A DNA stretch of 64,000 nucleotides, taken from contig JAEIOD010000004.1 in the NCBI GenBank assembly GCA_016342415.1, positions 186,001 to 250,000 on the forward strand, written 5' to 3'. Positions within the stretch are counted from its first letter, which is position 1. Each line of letters begins with the position of its first letter. Below are positions 36,703 to 50,132 of the stretch, one piece after another. The DNA comes from Clostridiales bacterium (GTDB lineage: Bacteria; Bacillota; Clostridia; Peptostreptococcales; Acidaminobacteraceae). The notes under the pieces are model-generated. The model did no database searches, had not been told where the DNA came from, and worked only from the letters and a program-made list of their open reading frames with translations. The translations under genes and the position numbers were made by a program.

Positions 36703-38610
36703 CTATTTAGGAATAACAATAGTCACCTTAATACCTTCACTGACATTCTTATCAAATGTAATATCGCCATTAAGAATGTTTGTAACAATATAATAGACTT
36801 TAGTAAGACCCATACCAGCACTTTCTGCACCCATTGATTTTTTAAACATAGGTTCAAATACATAGTCCAGTTCTTCTTGGTTCATACCTACACCGTTATC
36901 GGTGTAGGTTAATACAACCTCATTATCCAGTTCAGAAACATCAATCCTCACTTTGAGTAAATCACTGATACTACAACCGTGTTTGAAGGAGTTATCTAAT
37001 AGATTTTTAATCACTTCTTGAATGATTCCATGACCATTGATAATACTTATGTCCTCATCACAAGAAATTTGAATATCATATGAAGGACAATTAAAAACTT
37101 CTTTAAAACTCTCTTTTGCATTTAGGAGTTCTTTATATATAGAGACCTCTTGTTTTTCAAGCCACTGAAATTCTAAAGGTGATTCTTTTAAATAACCAAT
37201 AATTTTATCTGATTTTATTAATTGATCTTCCAATATCCTCATACTCTCATTGACTATTTCCAAGTAAGATTCAACATATTCTCTCTTGATCATGTCATCA
37301 GTTAACTTCTCTCTAAATCTGGAAGTCTTACTATTAAGAAACGTAGATGTTGTAAGACATACACCCAGTGGTGTATTGAGCTCATGAGAGATCCTAACAC
37401 CAATCCGAGCTAAAGCAGATATTTTTTCACTCTCAATAAGCTTTTCTTGGGTACATTCCAACTGCAGAACTGTACTCTTGAGTTTGTCATTTGTTGTTGT
37501 TAACTCCTGGTTCATAATTGATAATTCAGTTGTTCTTTCTTGAACTTGTTCTTCTAAAAACTCATGAGCATCATTTAAAGCTGCCATCATTTTCACAAAG
37601 GCATCCTGTATTAAACCATATTCATCTTTTCTTTTTTTCTTAAATCTAGGAACGCCTCTTTTCTTTTGAATACCTTCTATAACACGCACAATTTCATTGA
37701 TTGGAGCCATAAAATAATTTGAAAGTACAATACTCACCATAACAAGACAAAAGATTGTCATGCTTAGAATCACCATTAGCCACTCTTTAATTTCATCAAT
37801 CTCTTTAAAAGCAAACTTAACAGGTGTTTGAACCAACACACCCCAACCCATCTCTTTCGTACTGGCATAAGCTACAAGTCTTTCTTCTTCCTTAAAATGA
37901 TATCTACCAATCCCACTTTGTCCTGACACCACTGCTTTTACAGGCTCTAAATCTGAAATATCCAATATGCTATCGATGTATTCTTCGTTTGGATGTAAAA
38001 TTATCCTCCCATTTTGATCAACGATTAACGCATATCCTTCTTTTTCATAGTTATAAGTTGATATAAAATGGTCTACTTTTGTTAAATCTATACTTGCACC
38101 TAAAACGCCAACAATCTCATCACCGTCATATATAGGCACTGCAACTACAGTTATCGGTTTACCAGTACTTCTTGAAACAACTATATCTGAAACGTAAATT
38201 TGACCAGTGATAGCCATTTGGAAGTAGTCTCGATCGGCTCTACTGCCTAAAGTATCAAGATGTGACGTTTTATAATACTGCATCCCCTCCTTATCCATCA
38301 AATATATCTGAGAGATGGATGGGTTTTTATCTACAATCTGCTTTAACAGATCATCTGTATTTTTCACATCAAAATGTCGAACTTCTTTAACATTAGATAA
38401 AGTCACCATACTGTCCTTTAAACCTGAAAAAAACAGATCAAATGACTCTGATAATATCTTTGCAGCATCAATATTTTGAGTATAAACACGTTGTTCTATA
38501 TCGTCTTGTACTTTTCCCATAATGATGATATTTATAGCAACAACAATCAATATCATCATCGAAAAGAATATCAGCAGTGTTTTTATTCTGAAACTCCTAT
38601 ACCATTTCAT
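36703..38610 (-). CDS. Cache-domain sensor histidine kinase
   Basis: A 635-residue membrane kinase. The N-terminal helix (residues 10-31) and a second helix (about 278-300) bracket an extracellular double-Cache sensor (QIYLMDKEGMQYYKTS, GSRADRDYFQMAITGQ, ITVVAVPIYDGDEIVGVLGASID). HAMP, a coiled coil, the H-box ISHELNTPLG and the ATP-binding boxes (NLLDNSFKHG, DNGVGM, GMGLTKVYYIV) follow. It is divergent from a second kinase-regulator pair and has no regulator of its own next to it, so it may feed the same NtrC-type protein. Ligand unknown, possibly an amino acid or organic acid. Confidence 0.9.
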   Translation of the reverse strand: MKWYRSFRIKTLLIFFSMMILIVVAINIIIMGKVQDDIEQRVYTQNIDAAKILSESFDLFFSGLKDSMVTLSNVKEVRHFDVKNTDDLLKQIVDKNPSISQIYLMDKEGMQYYKTSHLDTLGSRADRDYFQMAITGQIYVSDIVVSRSTGKPITVVAVPIYDGDEIVGVLGASIDLTKVDHFISTYNYEKEGYALIVDQNGRIILHPNEEYIDSILDISDLEPVKAVVSGQSGIGRYHFKEEERLVAYASTKEMGWGVLVQTPVKFAFKEIDEIKEWLMVILSMTIFCLVMVSIVLSNYFMAPINEIVRVIEGIQKKRGVPRFKKKRKDEYGLIQDAFVKMMAALNDAHEFLEEQVQERTTELSIMNQELTTTNDKLKSTVLQLECTQEKLIESEKISALARIGVRISHELNTPLGVCLTTSTFLNSKTSRFREKLTDDMIKREYVESYLEIVNESMRILEDQLIKSDKIIGYLKESPLEFQWLEKQEVSIYKELLNAKESFKEVFNCPSYDIQISCDEDISIINGHGIIQEVIKNLLDNSFKHGCSISDLLKVRIDVSELDNEVVLTYTDNGVGMNQEELDYVFEPMFKKSMGAESAGMGLTKVYYIVTNILNGDITFDKNVSEGIKVTIVIPK

Positions 38611-38889
38611 ATACTCTCCTTCATACCATAAATATATATCCCATTTTGTGATGTCGTAATCAACGTATCATATACGTACACATCTTCTAAAACAATTATT
38701 CGAAAGCGTAAGTTTACACAAATTGAGTCTTATTAAGATTTGTTATATGACAATACTAACTAATTATCAAACTGACTGAAGCTATGATATCTGCTTTTTA
38801 AAAAAACATTGAAATCACTTAATATTTTCAGTCTATCATTTGAAAAACAATTGTTGTATAATACTGTTGACCAATACGAAGGAGACATT

Positions 38890-40887
38890 ATGTTTAAAAG
38901 AGTGATTGTAGGACTACTTATTTTTGTAGCCATATTATTTGGAAACAGTTTGACTAAATTAGAATACGATATGAACATATACGAGTACTTAACCTCAAAT
39001 GACCAATTAACCGACGATGAGTTTCAGTACTTAAAAGATCGGGGAACTTTGATTTATGGTGCTGATCACAACTCACCTCCCCTTCGATATGTAAATGAAC
39101 ATACATTGCAATACGAAGGTTTATCCATAGATTATATCAGCGCCCTATCAATGGAACTGGGAGTGAATATTGAATTTCAACCTTTGATGTGGAGTAATGC
39201 TTTAAAACAGTTAAGAACAGGTGAAATAGATTTATGTGACATGTATCCTTCCGATGAAAGAGCAAAAGACTATTTATTTTCAAATCCAATATATTATCAA
39301 CGCGGTGCAATTTTAGTAAAAAAGTCCAATACCGCAATCCAATCTGTTACAGACCTTGAAGGCAAAACCATTTCAGGTAACGAAGGCGACTTCGTGTTCG
39401 AGTATATCAATCAGGAATTTGACCATGTTACAGCGGTTGAAGCATCCGATCTTAATGAAGCAATTGTGCTTCTTACACAAGGAAAAGTTGATGCTGTTCT
39501 AGGTGATGAATCGGTTATGAACTACTTGATTAACAAAGCACAGCTAAAAAACGACTACATCATTTTAAATGATTATCTTTATGAAAGAGAAGCTGTTCTT
39601 GCTGTACAAAAAGGAAACGACAAGTTACTTCGAATCTTTAATAAAGCCATCAACAATCTTAATAAAAAGCAGACAATGGAGAATATCAACAACAAATGGT
39701 TTGGTTCATCCCCCCTCATTACTAAAGGGAATGCCAATGATAAAATCCTTTTGATCACACGATATGTACTTATCTTAATCGCTTTATTTGTTGCAGGATT
39801 GTATGCTTGGAACATTCAACTCAAAAGAGAAGTTCTAAAACAAACCAATCAGCTAAGAGTGTCTAAAAATGAATTGGAAACAGTATTCAATGGTTTAACG
39901 CATCTTATGATTGTAATTGATGAAGACTGTCAAATCGTTGATGGTAACAAAACATTCTGTGAGAAGTATCAGTTGAACCATGACCAGCTATATGGCAAAC
40001 ATTGTAAAGATATTAACGGTATTTTAGGTTCTCAGTGTCATTACTGTATCATCAAAGAGACCTTTAACTCCAAACAAACGCAGACCAGAGAAATAAAAAA
40101 TGGGACTCATATCTATAAAGTCTCTACATATGTTTTAGAACAGGTTAAAGACATGAAACAGAACATCCTGGTCATGATGGAAGATGTAACTGATTTTAAA
40201 ATCACTGAAGAGAAAATGTTACAATCTACTAAAATGGCAGCAATTGGACAGTTAGCAGCAGGTATTGCCCATGAAATAAGAACGCCTTTAGGGATTATTC
40301 GAAACAATCTATATTATATGAAACGCAGTAAAGATCCTGAAGAACAGTTAGAGTCACTGGATATCATCGAATCCTCTGTCGCTCGTTCCAATAAGATTAT
40401 TGATAACTTGCTCAATTTTTCCAAGTTAACAGATAACGAAATTACAAAGACCAATATAAATGATTTAATTCAAAATATAGCACTGCTGAACAAGAAGTTC
40501 TTTACCAGCAGGAAAATAAACTTGAACATCTCCTGCCCTTCTGATTTGATTGTAGACATCAGCGCAGAATCATTCAAACATGTGATGATTAATCTTATCA
40601 ACAATGCTGTAGATGCTATTTCTAATGGTGGCGATCTAACTATAGATGTTTCTATAGAAGCAGATGAAATGTTGGTTAAAGTCATTGATACCGGAAATGG
40701 GATGAGCCAACAATCACTCAATAAGATCTTTGATCCCTTTTATACAACCAAAGAACACGGTACAGGTCTTGGTCTGTACATCACTTATAATGAAGTACAA
40801 AAGATGCATGGTACGATCTATGCGACCAGCACTGAAGAGATAGGAACCACCTTTAATATTGTCATTCCAATGGAAGGTTATGCTTAA
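38890..40887 (+). CDS. Sensor histidine kinase with solute-binding and PAS domains
   Basis: A 665-residue kinase. After one N-terminal membrane helix comes a type 3 solute-binding domain (LIYGADHNSPPLRYV, LRTGEIDLCDMYPSDERAKDYLFSNPIYYQ), then a helix (ILLITRYVLILIALFVAGLYAW), a PAS domain with four cysteines (GKHCKDINGILGSQCHYC), the H-box GIAHEIRTPLG and the catalytic boxes (NLINNAVDAI, DTGNGM, GTGLGLYI). Kinases with this layout sense small molecules, often amino acids, outside the cell. The ATG at 38890 has GAAGGAG five bases upstream; the far upstream in-frame ATG does not. The response regulator follows 18 bases later. Confidence 0.9.
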   Translation: MFKRVIVGLLIFVAILFGNSLTKLEYDMNIYEYLTSNDQLTDDEFQYLKDRGTLIYGADHNSPPLRYVNEHTLQYEGLSIDYISALSMELGVNIEFQPLMWSNALKQLRTGEIDLCDMYPSDERAKDYLFSNPIYYQRGAILVKKSNTAIQSVTDLEGKTISGNEGDFVFEYINQEFDHVTAVEASDLNEAIVLLTQGKVDAVLGDESVMNYLINKAQLKNDYIILNDYLYEREAVLAVQKGNDKLLRIFNKAINNLNKKQTMENINNKWFGSSPLITKGNANDKILLITRYVLILIALFVAGLYAWNIQLKREVLKQTNQLRVSKNELETVFNGLTHLMIVIDEDCQIVDGNKTFCEKYQLNHDQLYGKHCKDINGILGSQCHYCIIKETFNSKQTQTREIKNGTHIYKVSTYVLEQVKDMKQNILVMMEDVTDFKITEEKMLQSTKMAAIGQLAAGIAHEIRTPLGIIRNNLYYMKRSKDPEEQLESLDIIESSVARSNKIIDNLLNFSKLTDNEITKTNINDLIQNIALLNKKFFTSRKINLNISCPSDLIVDISAESFKHVMINLINNAVDAISNGGDLTIDVSIEADEMLVKVIDTGNGMSQQSLNKIFDPFYTTKEHGTGLGLYITYNEVQKMHGTIYATSTEEIGTTFNIVIPMEGYA

Positions 40888-40905
40888 AATGAAAGGATAT
40901 TAATT

Positions 40906-42234
40906 GTGAATTTAATTGATTTTAACATACTCATCGTAGACGATGAAATAGAATATACAAAAAGCTTCAGTAAAATAATCAGCTTGGAAGGTTTTTCTGT
41001 ACATTCCGTCTCAAGTGCAAAAGAAGCACTTTATATGTTATCACTAAAGGATTATCATTTGGTTTTAACAGACTTGATGATGGATGATATGAATGGCATC
41101 CAACTCATTGAAGCCATAAAAGATCAATATGAACAGACAAGAATCATTTTGATGACTGCCTATGCCACTATTGATAATGCCATTGAGGCCATGAAAAAAG
41201 GTGCTGATTCTTATTACGTCAAAGGCAATGATCCCGAGGAGTTAATTCAAGATATCCTAGCAATCTACGAGGATGTCAAAAGTGATATTTCTAATATTCA
41301 AGTAGAACGACTGTTGATACCAACATCTAATAACGATAAGTTCTCAATGTTAATAAAAAAGGCCGAAAAGGCAGCAAAAAGTCATGCCAATATCTTATTG
41401 CTTGGAGAATCTGGTGTTGGTAAAGAGGTCTTTGCCAAGTACATTCACCATGTCAGTACAAGAGCAAATCATACGTTCGTGCCTGTAAACTGTCACGCTT
41501 TACAGGAAACGGTTTTAGAGTCCGAGTTATTTGGTCATTCCAAAGGTGCCTTTACAGGCGCTACACAGGACCGTATTGGTCGCTTTGAATCAGCTGATGG
41601 CGGTACCATGTTCTTAGATGAAATCGCTGATACCTCTCTTTCCACACAATCAAAACTTCTACGTGTTTTAGACACTAAAACATTTGAAAAGATAGGCAGT
41701 AACGAAATCAAACACAGTAATTTCAGATTGATTTCTGCTACCAATAAAAACATTCAGGAAATGATTCAAGAGGGTTCTTTTAGAGAGGATTTCTATTATA
41801 GAATCAGTACTATCGTACTTGAAATTCCACCACTTAGAGAACGTCCTGAAGATATCAAAGACTTGATTTACAAGTTTGCAGATCAAACTGCTTCTGAACT
41901 GGGTATTGAAATCAAAAGTATATCACCAGAAGTTATCAGTTCATTAGAACAATACAACTTTCCTGGAAATATAAGAGAATTAAAAAACATCGTTGAAAGA
42001 CTTGTGATTTTCTGTGAAGATAATATCACTTTAGAGGACCTTCCCACTCTAATTAAAGATCTTGAGGTGATACCAGATACACTTAAAGAAAGACGTCGTC
42101 TTCTGGAGAAGGAACATATTTTAAAGATTCTACAAGAGAATGATTATAAAATGGAAAAATCTGCTCATATCTTAGGGATTACAAGAAGACAACTTACCAA
42201 TAAAGTAACAGAATATGATCTTCGAAAAAAATAG
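40906..42234 (+). CDS. NtrC-type sigma-54 response regulator
   Basis: The receiver domain has the phosphoacceptor Asp in LVLTDLMM. The AAA+ domain has Walker A GESGVGKE, the sigma-54 contact loop GAFTGA, Walker B GGTMFLDEIAD and the arginine-finger region REDFYYRIS. A Fis-type HTH (KMEKSAHILGITRRQLTNKV) ends the protein. It must act with RNA polymerase-sigma-54. GTG start at 40906 after AAAGGA. It is co-transcribed with the kinase before it; a -24/-12 promoter lies 113 bases downstream of its stop, in front of brnQ, which is the obvious target. Confidence 0.95.
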   Translation: MNLIDFNILIVDDEIEYTKSFSKIISLEGFSVHSVSSAKEALYMLSLKDYHLVLTDLMMDDMNGIQLIEAIKDQYEQTRIILMTAYATIDNAIEAMKKGADSYYVKGNDPEELIQDILAIYEDVKSDISNIQVERLLIPTSNNDKFSMLIKKAEKAAKSHANILLLGESGVGKEVFAKYIHHVSTRANHTFVPVNCHALQETVLESELFGHSKGAFTGATQDRIGRFESADGGTMFLDEIADTSLSTQSKLLRVLDTKTFEKIGSNEIKHSNFRLISATNKNIQEMIQEGSFREDFYYRISTIVLEIPPLRERPEDIKDLIYKFADQTASELGIEIKSISPEVISSLEQYNFPGNIRELKNIVERLVIFCEDNITLEDLPTLIKDLEVIPDTLKERRRLLEKEHILKILQENDYKMEKSAHILGITRRQLTNKVTEYDLRKK

Positions 42235-42239
42235 TTGAG

Positions 42240-42297
42240 GAAGACCACTTCCTGACAGAGGAAATATTTTTCCTCATGTTAGGAGGGTCTTTTTTAT
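42240..42297 (+). terminator. Terminator after the sigma-54 regulator
   Basis: A compound hairpin: an outer stem (AGACC with GGTCT plus TCCTGACA with TGTTAGGA) encloses GAGGAAA/TTTCCTC, followed by T6. It separates the regulator from brnQ. Confidence 0.85.
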
Positions 42298-42346
42298 TTT
42301 AAATTAAAAGATAGGCAATTCACTGATACAAAGGTCTTTTCAAAAG

Positions 42347-42363
42347 TTGGCATCCGTATTGCG
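42347..42363 (+). promoter_or_regulatory. Sigma-54 (-24/-12) promoter of brnQ
   Basis: TTGGCATCCGTATTGCG has GG and GC separated by exactly ten bases and agrees with the TGGCAC-N5-TTGC consensus except for one base in the -24 box. It lies 47 bases before the brnQ ATG and directly downstream of an NtrC-type activator gene. Confidence 0.8.
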
Positions 42364-42409
42364 ATTACAATATGCAACACAAATTAATTAGCTTATGGGG
42401 AGGCATATT

Positions 42410-43723
42410 ATGAGTAAAAAAACGAAAGATACCATTATTATAGGCGCGGCACTCTTTGCGATGTTCTTTGGTGCAGGGAACTTAATTTTTCCACCTGCCA
42501 TTGGATTGAAGGCAGGTAATGAATGGTTTATGAGTTTATTAGGTTTTATCATCACCGGTATCGGATTACCAGTTTTAGGTATTGTTGCAGTTTCAAAAGC
42601 AGGAGGCACTATAAAAGATTTAGCTGGTAAAGTAAACCCATTATTTGCAAGCGTATTGGGAACAATCATTATCCTGGCTATCGGACCTTTACTGGCAATA
42701 CCAAGAACAGGTGCAACAGTTTATGAAATCGGTATTCAACCAATCTTCGGTTCAATTAATCCGTTTATTGTATCAGCTGTTTATTTTAGCATCACCTTAT
42801 TTTTTGTTATCAAACCTTCAGGTATTATGGACAAAATAGGAAAGGTTTTAACACCAATACTACTGATTGTAACACTAAGCATCATAATTAAAGGGATTCT
42901 CTTCCCTATTGGAACACCAGTTATGACATCTATCACGCTGCCGTTTTCAAGTGGTTTTACAGACGGTTACCAAACCATGGATGCTCTAGGGTCTATTGTA
43001 ATGGCCAGCATTGTTTTAGTTGGTTTAATCGAAAAAGGTTATACAGATAAAAAGGAACAGATTAAGTTGGCAACGAGGGCTGGATTAATTGCAGGCATGG
43101 GTTTATTGGTCATCTATGGTGGTCTACTATATTTAGGTGCCACTTCAAGTTCTGTCTATGCAGCAGATATATCCAAGTCAGCTTTAATCATCAATATCAC
43201 CAATTCAGTTCTTGGTAGCCTAGGTCAAATAGGTATGTGCGTTGTTGTATCAGCAGCTTGTTTAACGACATCAATTGGCCTTACGGCTGTAGTTGGTAAC
43301 TACTTTGTAGAGTTAACAAAAAACAAGTTGAAGTATGAATGGATTGTTATTTTTACCACTGTATTTAGTGCAGTCATGTCAGTCATCGGTGTTGAAAAAC
43401 TGGTTATGATTGCAGTACCGCTTCTTACACTTGTGTATCCTGTAGCCATTGTATTAATCATACTCGGGTTAATGGATTCATATATTAAAAATAAAAATGT
43501 GTTTAAAGGAGCCGTCTTCGGCGCTCTTCTAATCAGTACGATAGAAGCACTGAATCTCATTAATATTTCTTCTGAAGCACTTTTAAATACCATAGAACGA
43601 TTACCATTTGCAAATGCAGGTTTTGCATGGGTTCTACCTGCTATCATATGTGGATTGGTGGCGAGTCTTCTACCAGAAAAGAAACTCAGTATTTATAAAA
43701 AGCCCGTACTTGAAAACATATAA
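42410..43723 (+). CDS. brnQ: Branched-chain amino acid transporter BrnQ
   Basis: A 437-residue, roughly 12-helix carrier of the LIVCS family, which imports leucine, isoleucine and valine with Na+ or H+. The N-terminal FAMFFGAGNLIFPPAIG is the family signature; GPLLAIPRTGATVYEIG follows in helix 3. The ATG at 42410 has GGGAGG six bases upstream (the in-frame ATG at 42395 lacks one). A sigma-54 promoter precedes it, suggesting that the adjacent kinase-regulator system controls branched-chain amino acid uptake. It has its own terminator. Confidence 0.95.
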   Translation: MSKKTKDTIIIGAALFAMFFGAGNLIFPPAIGLKAGNEWFMSLLGFIITGIGLPVLGIVAVSKAGGTIKDLAGKVNPLFASVLGTIIILAIGPLLAIPRTGATVYEIGIQPIFGSINPFIVSAVYFSITLFFVIKPSGIMDKIGKVLTPILLIVTLSIIIKGILFPIGTPVMTSITLPFSSGFTDGYQTMDALGSIVMASIVLVGLIEKGYTDKKEQIKLATRAGLIAGMGLLVIYGGLLYLGATSSSVYAADISKSALIINITNSVLGSLGQIGMCVVVSAACLTTSIGLTAVVGNYFVELTKNKLKYEWIVIFTTVFSAVMSVIGVEKLVMIAVPLLTLVYPVAIVLIILGLMDSYIKNKNVFKGAVFGALLISTIEALNLINISSEALLNTIERLPFANAGFAWVLPAIICGLVASLLPEKKLSIYKKPVLENI

Positions 43724-43729
43724 AAAAAG

Positions 43730-43759
43730 CGACCTAACTTATCATTATAAGTTAGGTCG
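43730..43759. terminator. Bidirectional terminator
   Basis: CGACCTAACTTA and its complement (12 bp) with A7 before and a T-rich tail after, between convergent brnQ and ptsI. Confidence 0.9.
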
Positions 43760-43782
43760 TTATCTTTTACTTTATTTAGTAT

Positions 43783-45501
43783 TTAATTCTCTATGCTGCT
43801 AAAAGACTCAGTAACATAAGCTTCAATATCATCAGCTCTACCCATTTGAATCACTTTATCAGCAATTAATTTCATCTCAGAAGCATCTAAAGATCTAATC
43901 AATTTTCTAGCCTTCAAAATGGAAATGGGACTCATACTAAACTCATCTAAACCAAAACCTATCAGAATGGGTATAATTCTTGGGTCTCCAGCGGTTTCAC
44001 CACACATGCCAACCCAAAGTCCCTCTTTATGACCATTGTCTATCACCATCTTAATCAGTCTTAATACACCTGGATTAAATGGATTGTATAGATTGCTGAT
44101 TTGCTGATTCATTCTATCTACAGCACAGGTATACTGAATTAGGTCATTGGTACCAATGCTGAAGAAGTCCACATGCTTGGCTAAAATATCACTGATGATG
44201 GCAGCAGATGGCACTTCAATCATCATGCCCACTTCAAAGGTATTGGAATACTCAATTCCTTCTTTTGTAAGTTCTTCTTTACAGACTTCCAGCATCTCTT
44301 TGGCATCCAACAATTCTTCTAAACTAGAAATCATAGGAAACATTATTTTAAGGTTTCCATAAACACTCGCTCTTAAAAGCGCTCTTAACTGTGTTTTAAA
44401 GATATCAGTTCTGTCTAGACATAGTCTGATGGCTCTATAACCTAAGAATGGATTCATCTCATGCTCGAATTTCAGATAAGAAACTTCCTTATCCCCTCCA
44501 ATATCAAGCGTTCTGATGACCACTGGTTTAGAATTCATCGCTTCCAGTACTTTTTTATAAGATTCATACTGTTCCTCTTCTGTGGGTAATGTTTCTCTAT
44601 CCATATAGATGAACTCTGTTCTATAAAGACCAACACCTTCAGCATCATTTTTCAGCAAACCAGCAATATCATTAGGGGTACCGATATTACCTGCTATTTC
44701 AACTTTAACACCATCTCTTGTCACACTTGCCTGTCCAATGATGCTTTCCAATGCCTTCTTTTTTTGTATTTGTTCTTCCTTTTGTTTCTCATAGTTTAAG
44801 ATTGTCTCATTTGAAGGATTAATGGTAACTACGCCAGTATCACCATCAAAAGCTACTATATCACCTGATACAACTGATTTGGTTATATCTTTTAATCCGA
44901 CAACTGCTGGAATTTCTAAAGATCTAGCCATAATGGCAGAATGAGAAGTTCTACCACCAATGTCTGTTAGAAATCCAATTACTTTTGACTTATCCATTGT
45001 TGCTGTTTGAGAGGGCGTTAAATCATCAGCTACTAAAATAACTTCTTCACTTAAAATCGATAAATCAACAATGCTGACATTCAACATATTTCTAAGGACT
45101 CTATCAGATACATCTTTTATATCAGCAGCTCTTTCTCTCATGTATTCATTATCCATTGACTCAAATATTAAAATAAATTCCTCTATCACTTGATGATACG
45201 CACTGGCAGCATTTGATAAGTCTGATGTTATCTTTGAAACGGTTCTTTTCTTGACTTCCGGATCTTTCAGAAGCATTAAATGAGCCTCAAAAATTTCAGC
45301 TTTATCTATTCCAAATTCAGTAAAAGCTTTGTCTCGGATCAATTCTAATTGCTGTTTGGATATCTCAATGGCTTCTTCCAACTTATTTATTTCCACCGAT
45401 GCATCATCTATGCTAAGGTTTTCAATCTTTAGTTCCTCATTTTTTATTACCAATACTTTACCAAGTCCAATACCCGGTGAAGCAGCACTTCCTAATTTCA
45501 T
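43783..45501 (-). CDS. ptsI: PTS enzyme I
   Basis: Enzyme I takes phosphate from phosphoenolpyruvate and passes it to HPr. The 572-residue length is standard. The phospho-histidine is in GGRTSHSAIMARS near residue 189; the PEP-binding part has RTLDIGGDKE, GYRAIRL, IMFPMI, EVGMMIEVPSA, FSIGTNDLIQY and GMCGETAG. AAGGAG precedes the ATG. It is the last gene of a beta-glucoside operon that also holds HPr. A hairpin (TAAAGAGGTGA / TCACCTCTTTA, about 45526-45556) lies in the 70-base gap after ptsH and may tune expression or stability. Confidence 0.97.
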   Translation of the reverse strand: MKLGSAASPGIGLGKVLVIKNEELKIENLSIDDASVEINKLEEAIEISKQQLELIRDKAFTEFGIDKAEIFEAHLMLLKDPEVKKRTVSKITSDLSNAASAYHQVIEEFILIFESMDNEYMRERAADIKDVSDRVLRNMLNVSIVDLSILSEEVILVADDLTPSQTATMDKSKVIGFLTDIGGRTSHSAIMARSLEIPAVVGLKDITKSVVSGDIVAFDGDTGVVTINPSNETILNYEKQKEEQIQKKKALESIIGQASVTRDGVKVEIAGNIGTPNDIAGLLKNDAEGVGLYRTEFIYMDRETLPTEEEQYESYKKVLEAMNSKPVVIRTLDIGGDKEVSYLKFEHEMNPFLGYRAIRLCLDRTDIFKTQLRALLRASVYGNLKIMFPMISSLEELLDAKEMLEVCKEELTKEGIEYSNTFEVGMMIEVPSAAIISDILAKHVDFFSIGTNDLIQYTCAVDRMNQQISNLYNPFNPGVLRLIKMVIDNGHKEGLWVGMCGETAGDPRIIPILIGFGLDEFSMSPISILKARKLIRSLDASEMKLIADKVIQMGRADDIEAYVTESFSSIEN

Positions 45502-45571
45502 GATTAACTCCTTACAGTTTATAGATTTAAAGAGGTGAATAATTTCACCTCTTTAATATATTACGGTATGA

Positions 45572-45835
45572 CTAATTCTCACCAAATTTTTGATCAATTA
45601 AGTTTACAATCGCATCAACTGCAGCTGCAGCATCATGACCATTTGCAATAACATTAATTTCGTCATCCTTCTTTAATCCAAGTCCCATAAGACCCAAAAT
45701 CGATTTTGCATCTGTTTCGTTACCATTAAACTCAATGCTAACATCCGACGCAAATTTATTAGCCACTTGCACCAATTGAGATGCTGGTCTAGCGTGCAAA
45801 CCAGTTTCATTTAATATTTTAACAATTTTACTCAT
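45572..45835 (-). CDS. ptsH: Phosphocarrier HPr
   Basis: An 87-residue HPr. The phospho-histidine is His15 in GLHARPAS; the regulatory serine of Gram-positive HPr is in DAKSILGLMGLG (near residue 46), so HPr kinase and CcpA control are possible. GGAGG precedes the ATG. It lies between bglA and ptsI on one strand; the short gaps support a single transcript. Confidence 0.96.
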   Translation of the reverse strand: MSKIVKILNETGLHARPASQLVQVANKFASDVSIEFNGNETDAKSILGLMGLGLKKDDEINVIANGHDAAAAVDAIVNLIDQKFGEN

Positions 45836-45882
45836 GTCATTCCTCCACGATATATACCAATTAGTACAATACCCACTGTCTA

Positions 45883-49201
<3,319 letters not shown>

Positions 49202-49224
49202 ATGTATCCTCCCATAATTTCAAA

Positions 49225-49294
49225 TAAAAAGGCAATACCAAAAATCAGAATATGATTCTGAATTTTAGGTATTGCCTACTTAAAGTCACAATCC
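49225..49294 (-). promoter_or_regulatory. RAT antiterminator site overlapping a terminator, before bglP
   Basis: On the minus strand GGATTGTGACTTTAAG begins a LicT-type ribonucleic antiterminator (49294 to about 49266, ending AGGCAATACCT). Its 3' arm is also the 5' arm of a terminator hairpin (GGCAATACC pairs with GGTATTGCC, 49278-49231) followed by T5. This is the classic arrangement in which an active BglG/LicT protein stabilises the RAT hairpin and blocks termination. bglP starts about 25 bases later. Confidence 0.9.
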
Positions 49295-49304
49295 AACTAT
49301 TTAT

Positions 49305-50132
49305 TTATAACTGAGTTACCCTTTGTATATGCACTGTTAAATACAGTTGCTGACTACTCGATAACACTTTTCCTAAATATTGTTCCACTTTCTTCATGCA
49401 GTTATATGCATCTTCATAGGTGGCTTTTATCTGTAACAGCAGAAAATCATCCGCTTCAGTACCTTTTTCTTGACCCTTTTCTCTTCTGAAGAAAAATCTT
49501 AAATGTGTTACAAATCTTTCGAAATCAAGTGATTTTTCATCCAACTCAATTTTAAAGGTATATTTAACAATATTCAAGATGTCTTGTACCTTTTGTGTGA
49601 TTTCAAAAACATTGCTGAACTCATTTGACGATGGATTGAGTTGTGCATTAATAAGATGCATTGCAATATTTCCTGCCTCAGCTTCAGGTATTTGTTTGTC
49701 CATTGCCTCTTCAATCAGCTCTAAAGCCTTTTTCCCGACAGCAAACTCTTTTGGATACAATCTCTTTATCTCCCAAATAAGTGGATTTGAGATATCGTAC
49801 CCGTCATCAAACAACTTCAAAGCTCTGTTGATATGGTCCGTTAATGTAACATATATATAGTCACTAAACTCAACATCTATAATTTTTTTTGCATATTCTA
49901 TTATATCATAACAAAGTGCTACTTCTTCCATCGGGATATGTTCTAATAACAATTTGAATTTTTCAGAGGTTTCCTCTTGTTGAAGTTCGAAAACCTTTTC
50001 CACCTTGTCATCATCCAAGTAGTCTCCCACCCGTTTTCCAAATGTGATACCACAGCCCATAACAACGATTTCATTCTTATCGATGTCTTTTATCAAAGCA
50101 ACATTATTATTGAAAATTTTACTTATAAGCAA
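49305..50132 (-). CDS. licT: Transcription antiterminator of the BglG/LicT family
   Basis: A 275-residue protein: an RNA-binding CAT domain (MLISKIFNNNVALIKD, GCGITFGKRVGD, residues 1-55) and two PTS regulation domains with conserved histidines (VTLTDHINRAL in PRD1; FVTHLRFFFRR and LYLTVHIQRV in PRD2). PTS phosphorylation of these histidines sets activity: with sugar present the protein binds RAT sites and prevents termination. Candidate sites lie in front of bglP and, in tandem, in front of the SurE-like gene. Confidence 0.95.
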   Translation of the reverse strand: MLISKIFNNNVALIKDIDKNEIVVMGCGITFGKRVGDYLDDDKVEKVFELQQEETSEKFKLLLEHIPMEEVALCYDIIEYAKKIIDVEFSDYIYVTLTDHINRALKLFDDGYDISNPLIWEIKRLYPKEFAVGKKALELIEEAMDKQIPEAEAGNIAMHLINAQLNPSSNEFSNVFEITQKVQDILNIVKYTFKIELDEKSLDFERFVTHLRFFFRREKGQEKGTEADDFLLLQIKATYEDAYNCMKKVEQYLGKVLSSSQQLYLTVHIQRVTQL

